A DNA stretch of 64,000 nucleotides, taken from the NCBI GenBank assembly GCA_035041965.1, contig JAPYMA010000298.1, positions 35,958 to 99,957 of the forward strand, written 5' to 3'. Shown piece after piece: positions 47,301-63,004 of this stretch (positions are counted from its first letter, which is position 1; each line of letters starts with the position of its first letter). The notes under the pieces are model-generated. The model was not told the origin of the DNA, did no database searches, and saw only the letters and a program-made list of their open reading frames with translations. Source of the stretch: Anisakis pegreffii. Taxonomy: Eukaryota > Nematoda > Chromadorea > Rhabditida > Anisakidae. The translations under genes were made by a program, and so were the position numbers.

Positions 47301-50300
47301 AATTATTATGAATGATCTGTCAGCGTTATATTCACAACTGACTTGAGTGCATCATTACTGGATTGCGCATTCAATGAGCGCTATTAATACTTGAAAGAGA
47401 TATGGTCGGTTGATCTGTGCATGCATAGATTACATCTTTGTCTTATTATCATTTTCCTCTTATCGCTTACCGTTTTGGGTCTTGAAGATGATTAATCGAA
47501 TGAACTGTATAAGGTCGTTATTGGAATATGGCCGCCGCTCTTTGTTATCATAGCACCACCATAAATGAATAATGCTTTCTTTCGTCTGTCCGTTCGTTGC
47601 AATACTAGTGAACATGTTGATGATGATAATGAAACACTGCCTCTTCACATTAGGACAGTTCAAAAAATTCTGAAGTGTGCTCAGTTTTGTTCTGGTCCGG
47701 TCGTGTGTTCGAACTTGCATCGTCTTTTCTCAGCTCTTCACCATCAATGAAGACTTCGTCTACCTAAGTTGTTCTTTTGAACTAATTTTTCGGCTTTGAT
47801 AGATCATTAATTTGCTTTTGGAGCATTGAAAATCTTTCGGTTTGAGACATTCAAAATATCATTTTGATGATCATCTTGATGTGATCAACAGCTTGTTCTT
47901 TATCGCACTATGTCAGTCAGGTTTCAGTTGACTTCTCAGGTAAATCATCAGCTAAAATCTGATAAACCGTAGGCTGTCATCCGAATCTGTTCCACTCACA
48001 CAAACGGTTCTTGCGTTTCAGCTAATATCATATAGCATTAATTTGGTCAACGAAAATGAACCCCACTTCCTAATTAGAACATGAAAGCGAGACTTTGTAC
48101 TGTCTTCGCTTGAATTCGATCACGAATCAATTGTCCCTACATTGATCGTCGTCAAATGCTCGGGTAACAATTCAGAAAAAAAATTTTGAAAAGAGCAAAA
48201 CATTTGCCATACGAAGTTAAGTGTTTGTTGGTTCTATTTGGCTCGTAATGCAAACACTTATTATTACAAAGCTGACAGTTTGTGTACTTTTGCGTTTGTG
48301 AATTTCGTCTAATTGTAAGCAATTGTTTAACAATACGATTGCGTTGAATTTGTAAAATTATTGTAAATGTTTTTAATGGCATTCAAAGTGTGCTGAAACA
48401 AAAGCGTTGTTGTAGTCTCAAAATAGCCATTAGTCACTGCGAATCATCAATCTTCGGACTGTTTTATTACAAAAATTTACAGACAGCTGTTTCGGTTGTT
48501 TATGGCTTGCTTGCCTGTTCACATTGCTTTGTGGTTGTTTAGCAGTTGCGCATTTCAAAATCACATTTCGATGATGTCGTCGTCGTCGTCGTAATATTTC
48601 TATATTTGTTTTATTTGATTGCTGTTCAGAGCAGTTAGCAACCAACAAAGGAAATTTCCAGAGTGCACATCGTCTGAGTGGTCACATAAACAACAACAAT
48701 AAATAATAACAATAAGTGACACTCGAAAAGAGAATAGTTCCATTGAGTCTGTGGAACTTCTCGTTTGCGCGCCTCCAAAACGGCCATTGTGGTGGTCCCA
48801 GAAAAGCATACCACGAACGTAAATCATTCCTTAGCTGCTGCCTAAATAAGTGTGCGTTCTGTCTTTTTATCGAACAGATTCCACGTTGACTTTCAAATAC
48901 GATGATAAAATCAGCGAAAGTGTTGAACATTCAAGCGATACGATCGTAATTTTCGAGCATTGTCTAAGCTGACAATGAGACTTCCACTGAGATAATTCAG
49001 TCCACCTATATTGCTAATTGAAGAAACTTTCAATGAAGCTTCTTGAACCACTTCGACTGATAGCTCTGTTTTAAAAGCTCGTAAAGAACAAATGGTTTTA
49101 CGTTAAACAACTGAATACTATAATAGAACATGAACACACATTTCAAACTGATTAAATCAACGGTAAAATTATACTATTTTTAAGATTCATTTAATTTATG
49201 GGTCGAGTCTTCATGTGTGTGTGTTTTTTTCTAAAAACGTCTGAGGTGAGCCAAAGTTCATCACAATGACGATGAACGAATAGACTTCTCTGTACGCTTA
49301 TGTTTTTGGTGCTAACCAACTCACATGTTTTATGAATCTGTTGTATCTGTGGAAATGAAGTGTAAGCTGAATCATCTCGAAGCATTGCATAGTCAACGTA
49401 TCCACTCTTCTATTGCACAAACTCACTTTATGATGGTATTGTTGTGGTACAGAAATAGCTTTGTTGTAATCTATCAAATTATTATGCGGACACCACATAT
49501 AATTTGTGTACGATCTTCACACATTTCAAAGTGACCGACTGAGTAACGTTCCGATATCGCGTTTGATTTTGTTTCGTATTACCTAATGTCGATGATGAAG
49601 GAACGAGAGGAAAACGGCATTCATCGATCACTCTCAACGATACACATTCACCTATAAAACAAATCACCGCCATCTCAATCACTGCTTTTTGGCTAGCATG
49701 AGAAAGTTGGAGATGAAGACGATGGTGATGATGATGAATCGAATGGATACTGATTGATGTTAGTGTCGCTTACGCAATGAGTTGGTGTAGCTGCAGTAGC
49801 GCTGTTCACTGCGATTGACTGCTTCAATTGCACTGAACGATACGATATGACTCATTCCGTTTCGAAACTATTTTTTTTCCACTGTTGTTGAGCTCTTATA
49901 ATGCTGTCTGTCGGTTTTTCGCTGACGAACAATGCCATTTGAATGAATAACACTAAAAGTGAGCACCACTTCTTATATGGATTTGACGACTTGTTAACCA
50001 GAAGTCCGGCAATTGATCCAAATAATCGGAATATTGATCCGAAATGAACGTAAAATTTATGAGTAGCCGTTTCATTGCTTGCTTCGTTTTTTTTTCTTAA
50101 TATTTGACCTTGACAATCTGGCGTAGTGATTTTTGTGATTTCGTTAAGTTGGCAACACCTCATGGACTAGATAACAGATCTTTGCGCTAGGAATTAATTC
50201 GAGCACCTTATCGGAGGAATTCTTTGAGGCTCCAATATAATTCGTCAGAAAACCAGTGTCGAAAAGAACAGAGATGGTTGGACACTAATCGTAAGCAAGA

Positions 50301-53300
50301 GGATAGGAGAAGATAGCTTATCTCATTAGACATTTACTAAATATTACCAACGCTGAATTCAGCTGGATTTTGATTGGGAACACCTATAATGACGAAATGA
50401 TAACTTCTTCATTCGAAATATATCGCTTAGAACGGATGTTTCAGTTTGTTATGATTCATTCACAGGAGGAATGCAAAATTCACAGGAACCATGAAAGAAA
50501 CGCCTTCTACAACTGCGTGCATGGGCATTTAATTGTACGTTATTATCATATTTTTTGGCTGGTCGCACACTCAAACTGTCCACAATATATTCGCTGACTA
50601 ACATTCACTCATAATTGTATATTAGGAAAGGATTTGATTTGATGAAGGATTTGACTAACATTCACTCATAATTGAAAGATTTGCTGATGAAGCGTGTGGG
50701 TTCCTCGAAAATTCTATTCAGTTTTCTTTCAGTTCCAAATTCCAAAATAGCTATTTTGAATTAGTTTTCGCGTTTGCGAAGTCACTATCGATTCAATAGA
50801 TCTGGAGAAAGTCAAACGTCTCACTTTTTATGGGGATTTTCCGTGCTTACGATTGCTGAAATTTTTCACGAATTTTCTGAAAGCATTGGCCTTGGCAAGA
50901 CATTTGAGCGAATCCAGCAATTTGAGTAAATAGATATATGCTAATGGATACATAGAGCATACATACGAGCATGCGAGCAGAAACATTATGTAATGGCGTG
51001 CCGTAAAGCAATTGACAAAATGATAGACAACTGATACGTCGAGAATCACATGCAACCGAATGGTCGGTCATGTTTTGCATCGAAAATTTCCACACATATT
51101 GACGACAGTGGTGACTCTTAGCAAAAGCTTTCAATTTCTCGCGCTTCAGATTCCTTTGGTTATTTGAAGAGTAAAACAGCCAAATTATTATTGTAATCCT
51201 TGAAAGTCGCTTTACTTCATACTACAAATAAGTTTGCATCGAACGCTTCATTATTCAGTGGAGTGAAGGTGTATTCTCACATGAAGTTCAACTATATCAA
51301 ACCGATATCGAGCGTTTCTTCACGTTGAACTTTCATTAACTCATGGTCGATTAGGGATCACTTTATTCGGTACGTGAATGGGAAGAAATATATCAATATT
51401 GGAATTTAGAAGTAGTTTCTGGACGCAGAAATGCTGAATTTGCACTGGATAGTTTCCTAATAATTGGAATGCTCAAAATATGAAAAGTTGTTCTGAATCA
51501 GAAGCTTCTTAAACTCCACTCTACGCTTCAAAACGTTCCCTGCTTTGTGTTACGCTGAGGTTTGTAAGGAACCTTTTTTGCGTGGACAGCAACAAAATCG
51601 TAATGTCAGTGAGTGCGTAATGGTTTATGACTGCAAGAAAAATAATGCAAACGATTGTTTTTGTATTGTTGTTACCGTTTGTTGGCACGTGTTATTCATT
51701 AAGGAACAATAGCAAATAAGATTAATCATCTATGAGCGGTCGTAAATTCATTTAGATAAAAACAGTCGTAAAGTTTCACTTCAATTTCAAAAAGGGCATC
51801 ACACAAGTCATAAATATCCATTATAATAAACAAATAAAACTGTATATTATCCGTTCATTCGCCTATCTCACATTCAACCTCATTCATTCATTTGAAATCA
51901 CTGCTTAATACGGTCATACGAATGTGATCGAGTGATCATTGGAATTAATGAGTGACAACATCGTCCGTCACTGAACAGTTTGTTGTTTTTGTTTTTGACG
52001 TTTCACCTCGATTTATGAGCGTTTTCGTCCTTGGACGTTGAACGTTCACAACTAGATTTGAACGTATTTTGCATATAAATAAACGACTCAAGCATACACA
52101 CTCAACCTCTTAAAGAATAGAATAGTTTCTAATCGTAAGCACTGAACAAAGAAGATAATGCGATAAAACTAATCAAAATTTCTGCGCTACTTTAAATGAT
52201 CATGATAGGCATCTACTGCCCATTCATCTACAGCAACTTCCTTTTATACGATTTCCTAATTATGTGACTGCTCCAATTTGATTTTGCATTAATCGGATTA
52301 CGTTGAAACGGAATTGACGGCTTGTGGTGATTGGAAATTACTTATGAAGTGCTTTAGAGCGCGTGAATGAATAAATGTTCGAGGCCATGCGCGATGGGTA
52401 CAGTATAGCAACAAGTGCTTAGAGGTTAATATTTCGCATCATACATTTAGGTATGTACGTGAGTGAGCGCATATACCTGAATAATGCAAATCATTTAGGT
52501 GATATCATTCATGATAGCATTGAAATACCTACAAACTGAATATGCATGCTCCGGTTCATTTTCATTCAACTAAATTTGGAATATCAACTTAAATTGAGTG
52601 TTCTTAAGATATCAGTGGAACTTGAGATATCAGAGGTGTCGGAAAATTCTTCAGGATTAGAATCGGCTATGTTGATGGATTGAATACGCTTGAAAAGTAT
52701 TTTTGAGCTGGTCGATCGATTTACACTTCGTTATCATCCGCTTCTAAATGGAAATTTGCGTTCTCCTTCGTTTCATAATATTTTTCATCCAATGAAATTA
52801 TTGCTGTTATTCACATGATCAACAATTGAGGTATACTTACATCATTCATATTTCCTTTTGGAAAAATGTTTCGATTAGATACAGGTGATGAGTCTGCATT
52901 AATTTAAGTGCAAAATTTCATCAAGCTTAAGAAAGACGTTTAAGATCTGTGTGCATGTGGGACTATCGAAATAGAGAAAGGTAGTTTGTAAGAGGCCTCC
53001 TGGACGTTACAGTATACCTACATGTGAATGTGTAATAATACTCTTATTGGTGTTAAATGATGTGCTTAGTGCGGCATTGCCATAGATACTCATCTGTATG
53101 TGTGTGTGTAGGTGTTGCTGCAGGAAGAAAATCTTTTGAGTCAACAAAACGATGACGGTTTTAGTTGGCCGCAGAGCTGTTGCAAAGTGTTGTTTGTTCA
53201 ACTCTTCATTAAACACCCCTAATCCAATCAGTCTAATCTCGTATATCCTCTCCATACAATTTATGTTACAGTTTTTTGCTAATTTGATTTGCTCACTACG

Positions 53301-56300
53301 CAAACTGCATTTGATCTTCACTGTATCGCCCGCATTTAAACCTTCCCAAAACTCCATTTTTGAGAAATGCTTAAGTCGCTGGATTTTCGAATCTTGAAGA
53401 ACAGCACTGAATTGTCACATTTGGCTTAGGATCACTCAATAAATTCAGCCATCTCAAGCGAGGCAGCTGTTTTAGGTTGTTGTTTAATAATAATTCACCA
53501 CCTTGTAAATGTATTCATCCATATCGGATGATCTGGTGTTTCGTAGATGAACATACGTATATCGAAACTAACTTGATCATAAACTTGATCAGTCTGATTG
53601 TAAAGTAAATTGAATTTAACGAATTGAAAACATTGTGACAAGCTAGCAAACTAATGAATGAATCAATGCTGGATGCCTTCAATTCGACATTTCAGCATCA
53701 TAGACACGATCGTTTCTTTCTGTTAGTTTTGTTTTCGCAGCGCATCATGCACCTAGCATGAATGAACGAACCGACGAATGAATGGATGATTCGATGATTC
53801 ACTAAGGCTTCTTCCTGTGTTCGAATAACTCTTCAAAATGTTCTTCACTTTCAATCTTTTCTTTTTTTTGGGTTTAGCTAATCTAATGCACAACATATTT
53901 GCTAATGTCTGTAACAGATTTCCGTTTTGCAGCGTTCTTTCTCGTCGCGAATGCGCATATTTTAGTGCGTTCGAAAGAATTTCAGCACAACAATATGCAT
54001 TCACGCTGCTTATAGAAACAATTTATTTCATAACAACTATATGATTGACTCGCAATCTGAACGGAATCTATCTCACCAATAATTCCATTTGACAAATGAG
54101 CGAGCCACTGAACGTTGTTTTCCTAGCGACTGATTAATAACAATCCATTTTTTGAGCGGTATTTGATCGCTATGTTCTGTACAAATCACGTTATCTCGCC
54201 AACAATGAAAATGTCATCAACGAAACTTGGTGCATCGCAATAACGAGAACTACCTCAGTCGTTGTTTCCTAGCAATGCAGAAATGTTTGGTGTCGATATT
54301 CCGTGTTTAGGAATTTGCAGTTAAACGAGCGATTTTAAACGAGCTTATGAGATATTTGTTCGCAATTTATGCGGAGCAGGATGGCTGGAGTTCACATTCT
54401 GTTGAAGATAAAAACTGAAAAAATTGGATTTTTTATGTGAATTCCTTCAAGGCCATTAGTTCTTTAATTAGTTCAAGTTTAAATTTTGATGCATATATGC
54501 TCACGAAAAGTTCAACATTATCGAGAAAATGTTGCGAAAGTTTTTAGAGTCGATGCAAAACAATAAAAGCACATACTTCTAATTCATCACTAAATACATT
54601 GAAAATGTCAAGTATGTGTTATTACGTGATCATTGTTCGAGAGTACTGTTCAGTGCAAATGAAGTAGTCTCGAACAGAGTGCATTTATTCAACTGTACAG
54701 GTGGAGTGGAACTACTTGATAGAAATAGTCACTTCAGAGAGGTGCAATACAATGAATCGTTTTGCTTGCATTTGAACTTGTAATTTGCACTGGCTTCATG
54801 CCTGTCAAAATTTGTGTTATTGTTTCCAAGAATTTCGAATAAGATGCGAAATATCTGAAGAGAATATAAAAATAAATTGTAACGTAGCTGAAGGATATTG
54901 AATATTGAAAATATTGGAGGAAAGTTGTTAATGTGCAGGTGGAGTGGACATTATTTCATCATTTAAAACGAATTTGTCATCATCGTCATTGCTGTTGTCA
55001 TCATTAGGAAAATTATTTTCAGTTCACAAATCAGGTTCCGATCTGAATGATAACCCATTCAAGTATAATTGATAGTTTATCTAATTACTCAGTTGAGCTT
55101 CTGTAATACGCTTGCCTAAGAAAATGTTTATAGTATTGTATACGTTCCAGCAAAGTGGTTTTTATTTTGTGAGAAGTGTTAAAGGAAGAAAATGATTAGG
55201 TTTGGTGACTCGAATAAATTATTGCAAATCATGAGAATGAAACCGTTCTAAATTGAGTGAACATTTCGTAACGGTGAGGTAAATTTATGTCTTCTTTATA
55301 GTGGTGATCGTTGAATGCAGTCGGTCATTCCATTCGGGTGTTCAGATTGAATGCAGTCAATCAGTCATTCCACATTAACTTTCATCATTATTATCTAAGA
55401 TTGCGGTTCCTCTTTGGTAATTTGTTTGTGTGTGATCATTAAAGCGATTGATTGGTGATTCAATTGATCGACCTTGAAGTATATGTACGTACGGCTGACT
55501 TTTCTAAGAATCATTAAGATGGTTGCATATTGAACGTATGATGATGATACAGCCGCATTCCTATTTCCGATACTCTATCGTAACAACGCTTGCAGTCACG
55601 AACTGCTTCAGTTGAAGAAGATTTCCCTTTATATTTTCTGAAGTGTCAGTGCCGCAATAAAATTCGCCGACAAGGGAACTCACCGAAGCGATAATAGTTT
55701 CAGAGAAGAAAAAACCATCTGAGAAGTTGTTTCTAACAGGTTTTTCATTCTTTTCCGAAATTTCCGTCGTCGTTCTCTTCAAAAAATTTCTAATTGATGT
55801 TTCGAATAAAGTGTACGTGTGTTTCGAGTGCATTTGATCATGTGGTGGTGGTTGACCATTCCAACGCTGACTTTTCGTCGTAATGAATATCCTATTATAT
55901 GAAGAAATGCACAAGTGTGTTGATTCGAAAGTTCATTATCCACCGATAAGGCAGGCGACTTTGATTGGTAGATTCTTTGAAATTAGAGATGTCATTCAAG
56001 TCATCTCCTCGATCCATCACCGTTTGACGAATGCATAATTCGTTGCTTGCCGTATTCGTTAAAGGAATGAAATGGACAAATAGATGCAATCATCATTGGT
56101 ATTATTGTGTTGTTCCCAGTGCAATAATTCATTTCATTTGATTTTTAGGTGTTTTTTTCATTGCTTACGTTATTTTATGGCGATACTCCATGCTTCAGGG
56201 ATGTTATTCATGTATGCACATTTGTTCTGTGTGATGAATAACTCTACGGAATTGCATACCATTGCACTGAAACTGAACTCAACAATAGATTTTCTTCACA

Positions 56301-59300
56301 AATTTACTCACCACAAAAACGTCTTCCGCATTTTCGCTGTGTTTCGTTGCATTTCAATAAAAATTGTCGCCTTAAGTCATTTTGTTGAAAGAAAAAAGTT
56401 TACATGTTTATTCTAATTGTTACGCGAAGAAATGAAGGGTGTGCATCATTGATTTTCGTCAGCTGAGCAATTAGAAAAACAAAGAAAACGCCGGTCTTCT
56501 TCAAGGCATCAATGAGAATCCCCTTTAGCACACTCTTAATCACAGCATTATTTGACGTGATCACATAATCGCATTTGCTTATGACGTTAACGCATCTCTT
56601 CCTATCAACAGCGCTAATGATACCGATGATAATTCAATAATAATAAGAAGAAGAACAAACGAATATATTTTGCCTTTATCAATCTCTCTTTAGCGGATAT
56701 TTCAAAGAGTAATGAAGTTGTTCGTATGGCATGTTTTGCGTTCATGCTAAAGCGCTTCAAGCCAAACTCATCAATACAAATTTAATTGTTCATCGAGCAA
56801 TATGCCGTATATTTCTCATTTCACAGAATCAAGTGCATTCAGAGGTCTTCTTTGATATGCGGCCGACACTTTTCAGATGTTCCGAATTGAGTGTATTTTG
56901 TCGATTTGTGTGTATGCGAAAGTGATAGACACTGTACCGTTTGGCTATGTCTGAGTTTGCCTCGAAGGCGTTCGTCAACGTCAAGTTAGGTGCGAGACAA
57001 TTGCCCAAAGGGGAACTTTCTGTCTTGATTCATTTGTCGATTGTAGCACCTCAAAGAGAGCGCTAAACAGAATGGTTTGACTGTGTTGTACGTGTCAGGC
57101 TATTGGTCAGTCAGTCACACGATTATTGCAATCCAAATCAATCCAATCAGCGATAACAACAACAATAATAATAATTATGACGATAATGATGCCACAATGA
57201 ATCCATCCGTTTCATCCAATTAATGTAAAGACCTAATCTTCTCCTTCTTCTTCCTCTCATTCCATTCAACAAAACCCCTTTGCTTCTAATTTTCCGCCTA
57301 AGAATTATCCTATCCTTTTCACCCGCTGTGATCATTTCGTACGTCCGCTAATCGCTGATACGAGCAGCTTAACGAGAGACGATCTAAAAGACTGGATTTC
57401 AATATTCCATTTCGTCCAAACGTTCGTTTTTTGAGCCTAATTTTGAATGTGATGATTGATTGTTCATCACTGATAGTGAAGGAAATGCTTGAAAGTGTAA
57501 TGCGTACTAAGGGGAAACGAACGACGGAATTGAAGTAGCTCGCATGAAAATGCAAATCAAACAAAAAAAATATTTTAGTCGTATTGCTTTTATGTGACGA
57601 CAAGAAGATTGGTTTGTGTGTGTATGTGTTTTTTGTTGTTGCAGTGTGAGAAAATGAGCGTAATTCGTTTGAGACGGATAGCAGAAACAACACGTACGTA
57701 TAAATGGAGATAGATCGAAGATGGCAGAAAGATCATTCATCCGTTACGTGCCATTTTCACTATACCGTGCGTACCTTTAGCATTGAATGTTTTTATTCCT
57801 TTTCATACTAATGACGAGTTAATGCGCATGGCATTCACGTTAAACATGAATGACAGTCGTTAATGCGGAATTTTATTATCGAAGATGAACAACGTTTTGC
57901 ATTCGGAAAGCCGTCGACCACTAGCTGGAATTGTCTCTGAAACATAGTTGTATATAGATGACTAACTGACTGGCTGTTCATGTTGTTTGTTCAGAAATTT
58001 TTGAGTTTCCGTGATCTGATCTGATTGTTGTTTAAGCCGCATTCTTTAGCGAAATTCTGCATTCATCGCTATCAGTTCGATGCGATAAGAAATTGTAAGT
58101 TGCGAAAGCGTTATGAGCATTTGATTTTATGGAGGTTATGCGGAAAATAATGATAGTTACAATCATGAATGTGTTATACAATATGATCAATATGATGAAT
58201 TGTTTATTCTGATTAGTTAACAAAAAATTAATCTGTAAGGATGTTCTATCATTAGGTCTAATGCGTTTTTTTCATCGATGGTGCCCAAATTGCAGCTTGA
58301 AAGAATTTGAACAGAAAACGAAAAAGTCTAGTTTATCAACAATTTCACAGATCAGGTTATGTGCACTCACCATCAAAGAATGTATTCACGCGTTCTGCGA
58401 GGAACATCTAGAAACAGCTTCCGACATCGAGCGAACTGTTACTTTCTTGTAAGTAATATTTCAGTGGACGCTTTCACAAGAGCAACCACTAGTAAGCAAG
58501 ACTGAAACGTGTTAAAGAAAATTTCGCAGCACTGCATTTGTTCAACTTAGACGAAATCTTCTTTTCAAGTGGAATTTTTTCTCTGGCTCAGTTCCGATTG
58601 ATTGGCTTCATGCAGCATGTTGACAGTCTCTTCTTAACGAATAAACAAATAAACAGCATTCTTCTCAGTTATTTTCAAACAGTCAAATGTCAACAGGTTT
58701 ATTGTAAATGCATCCATCCATTCGATTTGAGTGTTTCATGACGACTGTTCAATCATTTAGAGATCATAATGCATGATTTGGGGTCATATGTGCAAAGCAA
58801 TATTTCAATTCTTCTAATGCAGCAATCCGATTTGAGTGCAAATCACAAATCCGTAAAAGAGACACACTCACGGTGCTCATCCGTCATCCTCTCACTAATC
58901 TAATATCTTAATGTGCATTTGCATTCAATCAGCAACACAACAATTTTCCAGTGAAGTTTTACTAGCGATTTTGCCTTTTCGATGAATAGACCGCTTAAAA
59001 TATTAACGATTTCTTGATCATTCGATCAGTCGACAGCGGACATTCAAGCGCATGAAATGAATGAACACGCATATATCCGATTGATTCGAAGTTCATTTGA
59101 GAGAAGCCATATTTTCGAGTTCGAGTTTCGCCAGTTCTAGGTGCTTGATTCAACTCCTAATGAATAATTGAAATGCGCGGATTATCTGGTCGAATTCTTG
59201 CAATGGCTATGCTATAAGAACTTGCGTGAATAGCTGTAAGCAGAATAAGAAGTAAGTCGTTTCAGAGAGCGTGTTAAAGTAAGAAAATTTTCGCAATCTA

Positions 59301-62300
59301 GTGAAAAAGGAGAACGTGACTGTGGTTTCGTTGCCAAAAACAAAATGAATTGGAGATGCTTCCATAAGATGGAAGCAGTTCAGTGAACAAGATAACATCT
59401 CTTCATTGAATCTATGACTGATGAGAATGTACTTTTGATAACTCTTAGGAAATGTTTCTAGATTTTCCGAAACATTAGTACTCATCGTGAAAGCTTACTG
59501 ATTCGTTGGCAACGATGAGGGAACACATTTGAGGTTTTACGTAAATGAATTAAAGGTTGCCGTTTTATGATTTATTTCAGTTCGTTTATAAACGTTCAGT
59601 ATTTCTATAGGTGCAATTGCTTATATGTGCAATTGCAATTCATGTTTACATTATGGCGTACGTCTTCTATTCGAATAGAACCGTACTATGTAAGCTATGC
59701 ATGCAGGCAGTCGTTACGAACAGCACCGTGGCATTTGAAACCATTTGTTTGCTGATCAAAAATTCCATTTTTGTCGGCAAAATTGTCAATGAGAACAGTT
59801 TCTGATTGCATCAACTATTTTCCAATCGATTTGCTCAAGACGTGATTTGTACAAATTAGTCGATGAATTTATAGTGTTCAATATATGCTGTGAGCATTCT
59901 CAAAACATTTTCAACGTTCTCGTACAACGCTTCTCCCCTCTTTCGTCGTTGAAATGGAGCGCGGATTTCTCTTGAGCGATCGTATTAGAGCTCTGAACGA
60001 TGAACGCATGTGTTCGGTGAAGTTAGCTGAAATGAAATTTCGCAAAATATTAATTAATTCAGCAGATTCTTCATGCTTAAGATTACTCGAGATGTGGTGT
60101 GACCAATTCATCTGTAATTCATGTGTGCAATATTGCTCAAAACGCAATGTTCCTTGCACATCAAGCTCAGGACATCTATGGATGCCGTGCTTTCGTCTGT
60201 GAATGCATCAAACTCATTTCACTTCGCAGCCTTAATAAGTAATCCCTGAAGCTGCTAAATCTAATTCATTCTGTTCGTTTCTGTCAACGAGCACTGCGCA
60301 TCGATGAGGCAGCTGTGTCCTCTTGAAATTGTTATTTTAATGCTTATTCTGTTATCCATTCGAACATCGTTCGTAAGCCTCATTGCACTGAAGTTGATTA
60401 AATCAGCTAATTGTTTTTTTTTTGTTTCTGAACGTGAAATACTAAAGAAGTCTGGTGCCTTAGTAACGATTGTTTTTTGTGCACAGAAGATGCGCGTTGC
60501 AATAAATCTTGTTAGCATTTGTTGAAAATGAACCGAGCAAAGCGAAGTTGTCATTTGCGGCAACTGAAAAATGTCAAATTTTAAAGACTCATTGTCAGAT
60601 GTTTGTTCCTCATGAAATGTGTCTTTTATTGCTTCAGTGTTTCATTGCAATCTTGGTCCTTATACGCTTATAAATGTTTGCCTATTCTACTGTTTATTCG
60701 TAAAGTTTCATCGAAACCTCATTGTAATGTGAACATTTCTGGTGCTGTCGAAGAACTGAAAGTCTGCTTAGTTGTTTTTTTTTTGCTGCAGCAATCCGAC
60801 GACTCTAACTAAGAGCTGTTCTAATCTCTTCGAAGAATTCGATGATTTTAAAAAATCTTGAGGTGAGATGAGCTGATGAATATCGGAGGAATCCATGCTG
60901 GTACGGACGGACGTATTGCAATTTGCTGACATGTGTTTATTGTGCCAGCGAACGCCTTATATCCAGTCACGTCACGATAACTTTTGCCATCTTGTCTGAC
61001 TTCGATGAAACTGTTCTGTTAGCAAGTATTCATTCTGAGAGCACCTGACACAATTACTAAACAACAGCACTGCCATATCTAGTCCATCGCTATTTTCCTA
61101 ATTATTTTTTTTTGCATACTACGGCTTGCTAAAAAACCTATCTGTAATTGTGATTTTGATCAATATTTTAGCCTCAAAGAGTTCGAACTCTCAGACGTAA
61201 CTAGCATTGACGAAGGTTTACCTTTCATATTGTAGTCTATCGCCTAAATGCAGCAGCTATTTAAAATCGGATGATTTTCTTCATTTGATTTTGTTTTTTG
61301 TTTTTTTTTTTTGAGATTTTCACAAACGTTGAAGTCATTACGTTGAGGAATTCCGCCGAAATAACAGAGACCGAAAACCATCATTTCATACTTATGTGGA
61401 TGGTTGAGTAAAACAGTGTTTCTTAGTTCATCGTTCCATTTTTATTCCTTCTGCAAATTTTCGTTCTCTTTTTCTCGTGTACGTGTGAGTGTGTATTTAC
61501 GTTTGTTTGAGTGGAAGAAAACTGGATTTCGCTTGACAGATGTCAAGAAATGAGTGAAATCGTCACTCAATCAGTCGGTCACATTTTCTGGTTTTTCAAT
61601 CAAAGTCAGCGTAAGTTCCTGTTATGCAAAGTTTTTTCAGTCTATTTGTTCATATTCGAATACGGAACCACCTCACTCATTTATTCGCCGGGACTTTTCC
61701 AATTCCCCATAATCTTTTCGTCAGCAATATTGAATTTAACAAATACGTATATAAATTTCGTTCGAATGAATTCCATTTCATGCTCAATTTGTACTAAAAG
61801 TGCAACAGAATTAATCATCGCACAAATCAGATGCGTATTGTCTTCTTGTGCTCTTCTCCTTCTCACAATCAGTCATTACATTTATTTAGTGCTAAGCTGA
61901 ACATTCGTTTTTCATTCCCTATCAACTGCCACTTAACAGTGGCGATATCGCTATGATTCCCGTGTACTCGACTGCAATGTTTCTGCAAAATTCTTCTGAG
62001 ATTCGAGCTAAGTCCAATCAAAAATTCTGGAATATTGTGATGAGTGCACATTTATGAAGCGTTGTTTATGTGCTGCGCAATGTTTTATCTACAATAATTC
62101 ATTTGATATTTTCAAATTCCGACGAATATTTCGAATCGTCTAAGCATGAACCATTGACTGAACGCGTGCATATTGCAGTACTCGTTCCATTCCGTCCCAT
62201 TCCAGGTTCTTCTCAGTTTCATGGATTGTCGCCGATTGACTTTTCATACGAATGATGAGAGATAGTCTGGCCATTAATTTCTGAATTATCGAGAAGCCTC

Positions 62301-62744
62301 CCTCATTCTTGCAGTTTCTGTTGTCATTTGAGAAGTTTATCCTGCCTGCCCGTAATGATGAATTCATGCACTATGATTGTAGTAACATCTGTTTGTTATG
62401 AAGTTACTCTTATTTCGCTATTAGCCGCTGTCACTAATTGAAACTCGGCCGTACCAGTTGGACTTATAGGATCGAATCGCTGTTTAAATAATCAGCACTT
62501 TCTGGGGATGAGATTGAGGTTTGTCCCGGACATTGGTTGAGACTTACTGAAGACTCAGCTTGAGACCTACCCTGAACTCACCTCAAATTTATTATTGGGT
62601 TCGACTAGTACAGCTGAATTTTTAACACTTGCCTGGTCTTTAGTTAAGTTTTTATCTTGGTATGGACATTGATAACGCGTTAGGTGATCGCGATAACGAG
62701 CTGTAATGGTTTTCGAGGTTTGAGAATAAACGGAGATTCTGGTT
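44324..62744. other. Long gene-poor region (possible giant intron)
   Basis: Eighteen kilobases with only short ORFs, none with a recognisable motif or paired splice sites. Composition is uniform and AT-rich, with small GTC/GAT/AAC microsatellites (e.g. about 48578-48594 and 57156-57190). It may be the first intron of the gene beginning at 44269, or intergenic DNA. I see no RNA gene or mobile element in it. Confidence 0.45.
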
Positions 62745-62780
62745 TTTTCGTCGACCATTAAAAAATTTCGTTAAAAGCTT

Positions 62781-62852
62781 GCCACGAGCCGGGATCGAAC
62801 CGGCGACCTTTAGATCTTCAGTCTAACGCTCTCCCGACTGAGCTATCATGGC
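62781..62852 (-). tRNA. tRNA-Phe (GAA), copy 1
   Basis: A 72-nt cloverleaf. Acceptor GCCATGA pairs with TCGTGGC (one G-T pair), D-stem GCTC/GAGC, anticodon stem TTAGA/TCTAA around loop CTGAAGA with anticodon GAA, T-stem GCCGG/CCGGC around TTCGATC, and discriminator A. Box A TAGCTCAGTCGG and box B GGTTCGATCCC are canonical. The T-run terminator follows about 15 bp downstream, with a shorter TTTT closer in. No intron. Confidence 0.97.
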
Positions 62853-62932
62853 GACTGTATTCCTTTAGTCGTAGGGAAATTCTGGAATGAGTTAGTTTTC
62901 GTCGACCATTAAAAAAATTTCGTTAAAAGCTT

Positions 62933-63004
62933 GCCACGAGCCGGGATCGAACCGGCGACCTTTAGATCTTCAGTCTAACGCTCTCCCGACTGAGCTATCA
63001 TGGC
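62933..63004 (-). tRNA. tRNA-Phe (GAA), copy 2
   Basis: The tRNA body appears identical to copy 1, in the same orientation. The terminator T-run is seven bases. Confidence 0.97.

Noticed and set aside
58261..58452. Plus ORF with CPNC and cysteine pattern
   Set aside because: Splice signals around it are inconsistent and the cysteine spacing fits no finger; it is left inside the gene-poor region.
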